Origin: Candidatus Nitrospira neomarina
GTDB lineage: Bacteria; Nitrospirota; Nitrospiria; Nitrospirales; UBA8639
Assembly: GCF_032051675.1 (NCBI RefSeq)
Contig: NZ_CP116968.1
Location: 2,914,001-2,978,000 of the forward strand
Reading direction: 5' to 3'
Length of the DNA stretch: 64,000 nt
This document shows, in pieces, positions 25,316 through 33,376 of this stretch (position 1 is the first letter of the stretch; the number at the start of each line of letters is the position of its first letter). Below the pieces are notes generated by a model. The model was not told the DNA's origin and did no database searches. It saw only the letters and a program-made list of their open reading frames with translations. Both the position numbers and the translations under genes were made by a program.

Positions 25316-28300
25316 TCATTTCAGGTCGACGGGTTTAATATGGACTACTTGCTCGTGTGGCAACTTGGCTTCTTTAATGCCAGGAGCCTTTCCATCCAAT
25401 GATAGGATTCGTTGGTCACTTCCTGGGAGTACGCGTAGATACCCCCATTGCCCTGATTGGGAATAGGGCAACCGCTGGTTGCTCCAGACGTAATCCCCGG
25501 TACGTTGATAAGGTCCGCCTGCGGCTGGAATGAAGGCATCCAACGCCTCTGACCCCGAAAACTCCACGACGTTGATTTGATCGGCTCCTCGCATAAATGG
25601 TTCGATGGGCCATTCATGACTTTCAACGCCGAACATGCCATTTTGTTCATTGCTGGCACCAAAGACATGAATGCGAACGGGATCACCGGCATGGGCCTCG
25701 ATGATCGGTGTGATGGGGTCTTCCGGATTTTCCTCAGAACAGGGCTGGAATATCTTATCCAGCGTACATCCCTGTTCCTCACGGAACAAATACGGTTCCG
25801 CTCGATAATTCACCCCGACCAGCCCAGCCACGTTCTGCACGTAAGGCATGAAGCTCGTACCGATGATGTTGTCCTCGTCCTGGAAGAACAAGGCCGCATC
25901 CCGATAATTTGGTCGATTTTCGTATCCAGTCACTGTCCGGTCCACGATCACGTCGGCAATCCAACTGTTCTTATTGGAGATATCCTCACCTGTTTTGGGA
26001 TCACGATACGTCGCGCCTTTCGGCCCGATAATGATCGCGCCGTAAAGCCCGTTCCGAGGATTGTGCATCACATTGCCCCAGTCCCAGACTAACGAGGCAA
26101 TCTCACCTAAAAACGGATCGGCGTAATAGGTGTACGTCCGGCTCTCTCCAGGCGCAACCGTTTGATCACCTGCATTCTGCCCCACGTTGACTCCCAACGA
26201 ATCCTTAGGATCGAAGGCGAGGGAAAGCGCGGAGAACGAGGCGCGGCTTTCCTTCATTTGATTCGTCAGGTGAATCTTAAGGCAGTCGCCGACATTGGCT
26301 CTCAGAGTCAGCGGCATCGGTTGAATGCCACTGGCCGTCTTTGCGACATCTTCTTCGAGCACATATATTTTTCCCTCCGGATTCTGGAGCAAAATATTCC
26401 GTTCGAAATCGACCTCTACGGCTTCGGGTGCCTTCGTGTTGAAATTCATGGAAGGAAAATCCATCGCCATAACCTTAAATGATTTAACCGGTGCGTCGGC
26501 AGGACAGACCGGCCCAGGCTCTGGAATTTCATTACGACCGGAATAACCGGCCGGCAGCTTTTGAAGATCAGGCACCTCCTTATCCAATACCCGCAGAATA
26601 CCCCAGGCTCCTTCCGAGAACTTTGAAGAACGTCCGTTAAAATGGATGTAATCACCAGGCTGGAGCCGAGGCCCGCCTGCCTGCGGAACCACAAGATCGT
26701 ATCGCTCTGCGATACCAATGTGGATGGAATTTTTACGGTTGGCATCACCGGCATACCGTTCAGTCAGAAAGGTATGCCCTGACAACGTCCACACCATTGA
26801 TTCGTTTGTCATGGTCTCCAACAGCCGGAACACAACCGTATCGCCGAGATACGCCCTGACCATTGGCGTATAGGGATCCCCATGAACATGGCTATTGAAG
26901 AGGTTCGAGAAATCGGGGTTTGCCTTGAGTCTAGCCGCGATCGGTTCGGCCCTGAAGTTAAAACTGCCACCGGTGGTGTGGGTTCCCCCGTTGAGAAACG
27001 GCATCGGTGTCATGGGAATATGTTCAGGCATGGGAAATGAGATCGTCTTTCCCGCTTCCAGCGCGACCTCAATCGGTTGTCCCGGAGGATTACCTGCCGT
27101 GACGATGTTGACGGAATGCGGCACACTGTCGTTCAACTGCACCATCAGTTCACGAAAGCTCCCGTTCACTCCATACCCGACCGGCTCCGTCGTCCGGATA
27201 TCGGCCACCGGTCCGCTTCGGATCGGTTCCCCGGTTGTGGGATCATGATAGGTCGAGCCCCAGGGCTCAACAATCATCGTCCCGAACCCTCCGTGTCCCC
27301 AAGTTACACGGCCGACCGCATGGTCATGCCAGAACACGGTGCCCACATCCGCATCCGCCCAGAACCGTTGCCGTACGAATTCCACGGTCACGATGTCATC
27401 CACCGGATGATCATGCTCTAACGGCCGATACAGCGTGATTTGATTCCCATCTATGGCCTTAATGCGCCCGATCTCGTTGTGCTTCACATTATCGGCACCG
27501 ATCAGAATCTCGTTCTTCGGATGATATTGCGCGGCATTTTTCACCGTGATGGTCACGTCACCTTTCTTGCCCGGCTTGGTGAACACCGTATTCATTGGCA
27601 GTGGCAGGCCCTTGTCAGTCGTCTTCTCCATCATGGTAAAGGGTCGCACGGATTGTTCATACGAAAAACCGGTAATCACACCATCCGATGATTGATTGTC
27701 GAACTGCATGAAATGCCAATGGGTGTTGATCTTCGACGCATGCATGTTGAAATTGTCATCATCAACCCATTCGCTTGTCAGCATCCAGTCAATACAGTCG
27801 TACACGTTAGATCTCACGACCAACGGATGCCTCTTATCATTATTTTTTCGGACCTCTTCCTCCTCTTCATGCAGAACATAAATCGTCCCATCCGGATCGA
27901 TGATTGCCGGTTCATCCCCTTGTTTATCTGCCACCATCATGGGGGTTTTAATGAAATGCACGTTAAACTTTTTGGAGCCGGCATTGGCTGGACACAGGCT
28001 CCACCGTCCGTTTTCTCCAGGCTTGGCCGGATAAGAACTCATCTGACCATCATCATCCAAATGGATCATTTCGAGCCATGGAGAAGGATTGTGATTTTGA
28101 GAGAATGGCACCCGTTTACCGAAATGCGGCCTTAAGTGTGGCCATGCGATCTTGCCGGTGGTGGGCTCGAACAAAATCGGCAAGCGTTCGCCGGGAGCCG
28201 GAGATTGATATCGTGGATTGGGGATCGTGTTTTCCCGCTCGGTCATCGCCCGGTTTCCGTTCCAAATCCAGTCCAACACCGTCGCATCATAGGAAAGGAT

Positions 28301-30196
28301 CTGCTCTCTCTCATCATCTTTGTGACCGGGCTTGCCTTGAGGCGGCAACTGCATTTCCACCCAGTCCTTCACCGTGACGACAGCCGGATTGGCTTTCCAA
28401 TCCGTTGTCCCCTTCTCGATAATTTTAAATTCTTTGCCGAACCAATCAACTTTCTTGTCGATCAGCTGGTCCGAAGTGACACCGGCCTTAATCCGTCCCT
28501 TGCGGTCCGGCAATTCGCGAAGGTCCGGCATCGTATCGTTGTGGACTTCTCCCTGCTGGATGGTATTGTAAACCCGCCAATAGCCCCACATCCCGGCGAT
28601 GTAGTGATGTGCCACATGGCAATGAAACAAAAAATCACCAGCCAATTGCTGGCAGAGTCCCGATCCACATTCCGTTTCCAGGTCAAGGGCCTCGGAGGGC
28701 CCGATCACCTCCACGTCGACACGGTCCGTCTTTGTTCTGACGACGGGGTACTTCACCGGTCCATTTTTTGCGGTGTGCCACAGGGGCATCTCGTCGATCG
28801 CACGGGGACTCCTGGGCCAGCGAATTGATCCGCCATGGGGATGATGGGAATGGAAAACTTCCGATCCCCCATGCACCAGCCGGAACTTCGCCGGATCGCC
28901 CAAATAACTGCGCGGTACGGTGGTGGCCGGATCACCGAAGGTATAGGCGCTGTAGGCCATTGACTCGTCCTCAAAACCGAAATACTCATGCTGCGTTTGC
29001 ATGTTGTCCACACCAAACGGTTCGCTTCGGTAGTTCAACGCCCGCGCGACGGGCCGGTACACATCGGTGATTGGATCCCGCTGCGGAATAAAGTCACCAT
29101 GCTTATTAACCGGACGAAAGGCTTCATCGCCGACTTCATGATAAATGAGTACGAACTCGCGAAAATCCGGACCGGTTCCGTTTTTGATGATCGCCTGCCA
29201 ACCACTGGTCATCGGTGTCGGTTCCCCTGCGCCAAGCGGATCCAGATACGTCGAACCCTTGGGTTCCACCACAAAAGTCCCCATCAGGCCCATCACCGTC
29301 AACTCACGATCATTGCTGTAACTATGAAACTGACGTCCGCCTTCCTGCATCGTCGGTGGAATGTACCACTCCATATCCACGCTTTGGCCTTCCATCGCGA
29401 TCGCATCAGGGTTCGTGGTCGTCGCCGGTTGGCCGGTGGTGCTCACCATCATACTCGATCCCCCGATCTGCAAACTCACCCCTTCTCCGGTTATCAACTG
29501 ATTGCGGAGAGTGAACCTCACGCAATCACCCTGATTGCCCCGGATTACCAATGGTTGAATCCAGTTATTCTGCAAACCGGTCTCAACCGCGCCTGGGTCA
29601 TACCCCTCCTTCTCACGGGCCGCAGCATTCGCCGCTTCTTCCTCCCGCACCTTCTCGAGATTTTCAGTAAGGACATACATGTAGCCAACATAGTAGTCGA
29701 GCCATCTATTCAACGTGATTTCCACGTCGATGGCCGAAATATCGTAGTGTTTTTCGGGCACACCAGACGGGCACAGTCCAGGCTGACCCGAGACGGGTTC
29801 AATTTCATTGTCCGAAGCCAGAAGATAGTCTGCCGGGCCGGCTCCGTATTGATGGAGCATCGTGGCGGTGTCATAAACTCCACTACCCTCCATCAACTTC
29901 AAATCGGCCTGCATTTGATGTCCCATTTTCGACATTAACCGTTCATGCTGCCGATCCACGTTCGCCGCACGCTCAGGATTCCCCTCCATCGAATCCTCCA
30001 CAATCGTCTGGCCTTTCAATCTCTCTACCCAATTATTCGTCTTTCCTGACGCTGCCGCCACGTGATGACCGGCATAGGAATCCGTTTCCTCCCGAATCTC
30101 CTCTCCCGCATGTCCCATGGCACTCATCATGAGCACCATCCCTATACACGCGACAATGCCTTTCACTGCGCCATACACCTTCTTCCCTGACAACAT
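25316..30196 (-). CDS. Giant exported multicopper oxidase (several cupredoxin domains)
   Basis: The protein has 1626 aa from the ATG at 30196 (AGGAGGGG ribosome site). A signal peptide (VKGIVACIGMVLMMSAMGHAG) exports it. Several copper-type motifs are visible: FHSHHPHGG near 449, FHCHVAHHYIAGMWGYW near 524, NTHWHFMQFDNQ near 825, FWHDHAVGRVTWGHGG near 950, NSHVHGDPYTP near 1103 and a His-rich ESHEW segment near 1510. Typical laccase-like enzymes have 450-650 residues, so this looks like two or more oxidase modules in one chain. Its place between the two nxr loci suggests a role in periplasmic electron transfer. Substrate is unknown. The sequence reads intact, without frameshift. Confidence 0.88.
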   Translation of the reverse strand: MLSGKKVYGAVKGIVACIGMVLMMSAMGHAGEEIREETDSYAGHHVAAASGKTNNWVERLKGQTIVEDSMEGNPERAANVDRQHERLMSKMGHQMQADLKLMEGSGVYDTATMLHQYGAGPADYLLASDNEIEPVSGQPGLCPSGVPEKHYDISAIDVEITLNRWLDYYVGYMYVLTENLEKVREEEAANAAAREKEGYDPGAVETGLQNNWIQPLVIRGNQGDCVRFTLRNQLITGEGVSLQIGGSSMMVSTTGQPATTTNPDAIAMEGQSVDMEWYIPPTMQEGGRQFHSYSNDRELTVMGLMGTFVVEPKGSTYLDPLGAGEPTPMTSGWQAIIKNGTGPDFREFVLIYHEVGDEAFRPVNKHGDFIPQRDPITDVYRPVARALNYRSEPFGVDNMQTQHEYFGFEDESMAYSAYTFGDPATTVPRSYLGDPAKFRLVHGGSEVFHSHHPHGGSIRWPRSPRAIDEMPLWHTAKNGPVKYPVVRTKTDRVDVEVIGPSEALDLETECGSGLCQQLAGDFLFHCHVAHHYIAGMWGYWRVYNTIQQGEVHNDTMPDLRELPDRKGRIKAGVTSDQLIDKKVDWFGKEFKIIEKGTTDWKANPAVVTVKDWVEMQLPPQGKPGHKDDEREQILSYDATVLDWIWNGNRAMTERENTIPNPRYQSPAPGERLPILFEPTTGKIAWPHLRPHFGKRVPFSQNHNPSPWLEMIHLDDDGQMSSYPAKPGENGRWSLCPANAGSKKFNVHFIKTPMMVADKQGDEPAIIDPDGTIYVLHEEEEEVRKNNDKRHPLVVRSNVYDCIDWMLTSEWVDDDNFNMHASKINTHWHFMQFDNQSSDGVITGFSYEQSVRPFTMMEKTTDKGLPLPMNTVFTKPGKKGDVTITVKNAAQYHPKNEILIGADNVKHNEIGRIKAIDGNQITLYRPLEHDHPVDDIVTVEFVRQRFWADADVGTVFWHDHAVGRVTWGHGGFGTMIVEPWGSTYHDPTTGEPIRSGPVADIRTTEPVGYGVNGSFRELMVQLNDSVPHSVNIVTAGNPPGQPIEVALEAGKTISFPMPEHIPMTPMPFLNGGTHTTGGSFNFRAEPIAARLKANPDFSNLFNSHVHGDPYTPMVRAYLGDTVVFRLLETMTNESMVWTLSGHTFLTERYAGDANRKNSIHIGIAERYDLVVPQAGGPRLQPGDYIHFNGRSSKFSEGAWGILRVLDKEVPDLQKLPAGYSGRNEIPEPGPVCPADAPVKSFKVMAMDFPSMNFNTKAPEAVEVDFERNILLQNPEGKIYVLEEDVAKTASGIQPMPLTLRANVGDCLKIHLTNQMKESRASFSALSLAFDPKDSLGVNVGQNAGDQTVAPGESRTYTYYADPFLGEIASLVWDWGNVMHNPRNGLYGAIIIGPKGATYRDPKTGEDISNKNSWIADVIVDRTVTGYENRPNYRDAALFFQDEDNIIGTSFMPYVQNVAGLVGVNYRAEPYLFREEQGCTLDKIFQPCSEENPEDPITPIIEAHAGDPVRIHVFGASNEQNGMFGVESHEWPIEPFMRGADQINVVEFSGSEALDAFIPAAGGPYQRTGDYVWSNQRLPYSQSGQWGYLRVLPGSDQRILSLDGKAPGIKEAKLPHEQVVHIKPVDLK

Positions 30197-31060
30197 AAAA
30201 CGTCCCCTCCTCATAGAAAATCGATCAAGGCCCTTTAAGTTATTCACGTCTCCGGGAATATGCACCCCTTCTATAGCGATAACATTCTCTTCTCTAATGT
30301 ATTTCCTCGTTGATTCATGACAATACTTTTTCCCTTACTTTCCGATAAGCAAATAGCGAGCCGCCCAACGCTTCCTCCACTATCTACAAATTGGCTTTAT
30401 TTTTCGTGGCCTCTTTGCGCACAAAAAAATTAATCCGCTGGAATGCCACGAAAGATCGCTGCCGTCCGCCACGATTCCACCACCACTTTTCGTGGGAAAC
30501 AGTTTTACTGCAATGCTCAACGATTAACGAGCAGACTTGATTGAGGATTTCTTAAGAATTGAGAAAGGAACTTCAGAATGAGGACCAGGCTCATCCGGTT
30601 GGACAGGAAGAACGGAACAAAGGCCTTCAATATGCAAGCAGTGGAATGGGGGTACTTAAACCTTTATCAGCATATTACAAGAAAGATTGTGGACCGAAAG
30701 GAGAATGCTTTTGCCCTCCACCCTCACGTTGACTGCCTCCCGATACATAGGTTTTGAACCGACACGACTCCACCCCCTATGCCGGTTCGAGCCGATCGCG
30801 TTTCAAAACAAGATTCTCCATGATGATCTCTTGCGCCAAGAATTCTGCAACGGATGGGAAGAACGCATGATATCGGTCAAAGCGGCCCTCAAAAAAAAGA
30901 ATGGTCTTACCGCACTTCTCATGCGAGCATTACAAAAAACACGTAAAGAAAATTTTCCTTTAGAGCCAAAAAACGAGGAAGAGCGCAAGAACGCGGAACA
31001 TGTCCACGTCCTTGTGCTCTCAAACCACTGCCTCTCGATGTATTTTGAAAATTCTACGTT
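30197..31060. other. Upstream region of the multicopper oxidase, with TTTCGTGG / CCACGAAA repeats
   Basis: No gene is supported in these 864 bases. A 182-codon plus-strand frame overlaps the real zinc-ribbon gene and has no family motif. The stretch 30401-30496 holds three related words: TTTTCGTGGC, GCCACGAAA and TTTTCGTGGG. Confidence 0.5.
30402..30453. promoter_or_regulatory. Spaced 9-bp inverted repeat upstream of the multicopper oxidase
   Basis: TTTCGTGGC at 30402-30410 and its exact complement GCCACGAAA at 30445-30453, 34 bases apart, with a third half-site TTTTCGTGGG at 30487. It lies 206-300 bases before the oxidase start. The same word occurs upstream of nxrA1 (23654) and near 39433. 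It may be an operator; chance cannot be ruled out for an 8-base word. Confidence 0.4.
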
Positions 31061-31285
31061 TTACACATTTTCCCCAACCACCTGTCTCGATGGTGAAAAC
31101 GTTTTGAGGCGGGCTTTTCCTGCTTTAGGTCTGGTTTCACTTGAACGATTTTCTATAATCAAAGGATCGACAATTTCTCCACAATTAAAGCATTGCCAAG
31201 CCATGGACCATAACTGTCCTGAATCATTAAGATGATCTCCCATATTGAGCCAATGCATGAGACCAGCACAACGCCGACAATTCAT
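31061..31285 (-). CDS. Small zinc-ribbon protein downstream of nxrB2
   Basis: The protein has 74 aa. Two CxxC pairs (MNCRRCAGLM at the N-terminus and WQCFNCGEIVDPLI near residue 32) form a likely zinc ribbon. The rest is basic and low in conserved features. The ATG has a GGGGGG ribosome site. Small proteins with this exact layout are common in Nitrospira genomes as far as I recall, but their role is not known. It follows nxrB2 by 145 bases on the same strand and could be the last gene of that unit. Confidence 0.8.
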   Translation of the reverse strand: MNCRRCAGLMHWLNMGDHLNDSGQLWSMAWQCFNCGEIVDPLIIENRSSETRPKAGKARLKTFSPSRQVVGENV

Positions 31286-31430
31286 AACATCCCCCCTTTC
31301 GGGCTTTTCCCCTGAACAGGGGAGAGACCGGGTGGCGATTTTTCCCTGACACTCATTTTACGTCGCCAGCCGGCCTCCAGCCTCACCGAAAATTGATGGT
31401 TCCGGTTGTCTCCCACTGCATAAATAGAAT

Positions 31431-32720
31431 TTACAGCCAGTTCACCCGCTCCGCCGGGCGGATGTAAATCGGCTCTTCCACTTGCTGCCGTACCGCTTCC
31501 TTGCCCGATTTGTTGAACCCCAACACCGTGTCGTTGTACATCTCAAACTTCCGCCCATGGATTTGGGTTTCAAACACTTTCGGCCCCGGAATCACGTCAT
31601 ACCGGAAGATGATCTGTTGGCTCGCCCGCCACAACTGCAGCACCGCCAACAACTCCCGGCTCGGCACCAGATACTTCTCAATCGCATTATCCACCCCCGG
31701 CCCGAACATCTGCCGGATGTAGCCTCGCGGCGCCTGCCGCGGGGGGATATAAAACCCGTTGGGTTCCGTGCCCCATTGCGGATACAACGGCAACGCCACT
31801 TGTTCCACCCGGATGGTATAGTACAACGGATTCCAGCGATCTTCCGCCCAGAGCCCGTCATCGCCCACCTTCACCAACCCTTGCAGCCGGATTTTGCCCA
31901 CGCACGCCGCCATACACCGCGTCTCCATCGGCTCACCCCCCGTTAAGGGGTCTTTGCCTTCCACCCGCGGATAGCACGCAATACACTTCTCACTCACCCG
32001 CGTCGTGCCCCGGTACATCGGCTTTTTAAACGGACATTGCTCCACACACTTCTTGTACCCCCGGCACCGGTTCTGGTCGATCAACACAATCCCGTCTTCC
32101 GGCCGCTTGTAGATGGCCTTCCGCGGACACGCCGCCAGGCACCCCGGATACGTACAGTGATTACAGATGCGTTGCAGGTAGAAGAAGTACGTCTCATGCT
32201 CCGGCAAGCTGCTGCCTTGCATTTTCCACGGCTCTTCTTTCGTAAACCCCGTCTTATCGACCCCTTCCACGATCGCCCGCATCGAGGTCGCCGTATCTTC
32301 ATAAATATTCACAAACCGCCATTCCTGGTCGGTCGGGATGTAGCCAATGGCCGCCTGCCCGATCTTGGCGCCCGCGTCAAAGATCGTCATCCCTTCAAAC
32401 ACTCCGTACGGCGCATGATGTTTGCGGCCCACCCGCACGTTCCACACCTGCCCGCCCGGATTGACCTGCTCAATCAACTGCGTGATCTTGACATCGTAGA
32501 ACTGCGGATAGCCCCCGTACGGCTTCGTCTCCACGTTGTTCCACCACATGTATTCCTGCCCTTTGCTGAACAGCCACGTCGACTTGTCCGCCATCGAGCA
32601 GGTTTGACACGCCAAACACCGGTTGATGTTAAAGACAAACGCAAACTGCCATTTCGGATGCCGCTCCTCATAGGGATACAGCATCTTTCGTCCTAACTGC
32701 CAGTTATACACTTCAGGCAT
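31431..32720 (-). CDS. nxrB: Nitrite oxidoreductase beta subunit, copy 2 (NxrB)
   Basis: The protein has 429 aa, identical to copy 1, including the GGAGG ribosome site and the Fe-S cysteine groups described there. It is preceded by the copy 2 receiver and hairpin and followed by a zinc-ribbon gene rather than by a clear terminator. Identity at the DNA level, including silent positions, against divergence of the flanking genes, points to recent gene conversion or strong ongoing homogenisation. Either alpha subunit can therefore pair with the same beta subunit. Confidence 0.97.
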   Translation of the reverse strand: MPEVYNWQLGRKMLYPYEERHPKWQFAFVFNINRCLACQTCSMADKSTWLFSKGQEYMWWNNVETKPYGGYPQFYDVKITQLIEQVNPGGQVWNVRVGRKHHAPYGVFEGMTIFDAGAKIGQAAIGYIPTDQEWRFVNIYEDTATSMRAIVEGVDKTGFTKEEPWKMQGSSLPEHETYFFYLQRICNHCTYPGCLAACPRKAIYKRPEDGIVLIDQNRCRGYKKCVEQCPFKKPMYRGTTRVSEKCIACYPRVEGKDPLTGGEPMETRCMAACVGKIRLQGLVKVGDDGLWAEDRWNPLYYTIRVEQVALPLYPQWGTEPNGFYIPPRQAPRGYIRQMFGPGVDNAIEKYLVPSRELLAVLQLWRASQQIIFRYDVIPGPKVFETQIHGRKFEMYNDTVLGFNKSGKEAVRQQVEEPIYIRPAERVNWL

Positions 32721-32778
32721 TGTCGTCCTCCGTTTCGGTGAAAATTTCGGGGCTGACCAGGCACCGCCAGCCAACCCT
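31431..32778. repeat. Long direct repeat, copy 2 (nxrB2 unit)
   Basis: Partner of 18005-19352. The left edge of identity is exactly the nxrB stop codon: the bases before it differ at once, and the copy 1 terminator is absent here. The right edge is in the hairpin loop before the receiver stop. Confidence 0.9.
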
Positions 32779-32787
32779 TAGGTTGGC
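32770..32787 (-). promoter_or_regulatory. Hairpin with the receiver's stop codon in its loop, upstream of nxrB2
   Basis: GCCAACC-TAAG-GGTTGGC on the minus strand. The stem is the same as in copy 1 and the only change is in the loop (stop TAA for TGA), so pairing is kept. nxrB2 starts 50 bases downstream. Confidence 0.75.
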
Positions 32788-33197
32788 AACCCCCCGGTAT
32801 CAACCCAACAATCAATTTTACGTAAATTCTTTAGGGCCATGACCCCGTTCACCATATGAATGAGATTGTGAAGATCTACGGTTTTGATCATGACCTCACA
32901 ATTCCCAATTTCTTTTATTTCCTGCGGATCTATCCTACCTTCATATGCGGTAAAGATAATGGCTGGAACAGAAGAGAATTTTCGAATGGCATGCAGGGTT
33001 TCCACCCCATTCATCCCACCCATTTTATAATCCACCAAGATCACATCAGGCTCATCCCTATGATCTCTGAAAAATTCCATCAAGGCCTCTCCCGAATCAA
33101 AGGCACGTACCGTGCAATGTAACCGAGAAAGTTTTTTCGCAATATTTACACGAACCACCTCATCATCATCCACCACAAATACAGAGGGTATGTTCAC
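32778..33197 (-). CDS. Single-domain response regulator (receiver only) between nxrA2 and nxrB2
   Basis: A 139-aa receiver paralogous to the copy 1 protein. D10-D12, phospho-acceptor D56, T83 and K105 (MIKT, again with no Pro after Lys) are kept. Residues 6-57 are nearly the same as copy 1, residues 68-130 differ widely, and the C-terminal WVDTGGLPT is the same again because it lies next to the homogenised nxrB tract. The start is GTG inside an out-of-frame mini-ORF. No kinase gene is nearby. It may act by protein contact, for example on one of the sigma-54 activators, but this is speculation. Confidence 0.9.
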   Translation of the reverse strand: MNIPSVFVVDDDEVVRVNIAKKLSRLHCTVRAFDSGEALMEFFRDHRDEPDVILVDYKMGGMNGVETLHAIRKFSSVPAIIFTAYEGRIDPQEIKEIGNCEVMIKTVDLHNLIHMVNGVMALKNLRKIDCWVDTGGLPT

Positions 33198-33222
33198 CGA
33201 CGGGTCCCATTACCTGTTTCAT
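33166..33222 (-). CDS. Possible leader mini-ORF overlapping the receiver start (copy 2)
   Basis: An 18-codon frame (MKQVMGPVGEHTLCICGG) whose ATG follows GGGGGAAG at good spacing. It crosses the receiver's GTG start out of frame and stops at the same place as the copy 1 mini-ORF. The upstream parts of the two mini-ORFs differ, yet both keep a strong ribosome site and ATG. Confidence 0.4.
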   Translation of the reverse strand: MKQVMGPVGEHTLCICGG

Positions 33223-33291
33223 CTTACTTCCCCCAACAGTTTTCATGATAAAAGGCTTACAAGAAAATTGTTTAGATCCATCGTTCACTAT

Positions 33292-33369
33292 AAAAAAAAG
33301 GAGGCTGGGGGGAGGTATTCATCATATTTCTTTCTAGACGTCAATATAGAAAAAATATCCCCAGCCTCC
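33292..33369 (-). ncRNA. Hairpin plus U-run after nxrA2; loop complementary to the nxrA1 ribosome site and start
   Basis: On the minus strand an 11-bp stem (GGAGGCTGGGG with CCCCAGCCTCC) encloses a 48-base loop and is followed by eight T residues, so the element can act as an intrinsic terminator. The loop carries the complement of TTTCTTTCTAGACGTCAAT (19 bases at 33327-33345), which are the first codons of nxrA1. It also carries ACCTCC against its Shine-Dalgarno. The start region of the adjacent nxrA2 no longer matches. It could be released as a 3'-end small RNA. The function is inferred. Confidence 0.55.
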
Positions 33370-33376
33370 AACTCAC

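Noticed and set aside
28136-29938. Long plus-strand frames of 230 and 316 codons inside the multicopper oxidase
   Set aside because: They are antisense shadows of an intact gene with clear copper motifs and show no motif of their own.
30687-31235. 182-codon plus-strand open frame
   Set aside because: It overlaps the well-supported zinc-ribbon gene on the minus strand, has no family motif, and its composition is that of chance coding.
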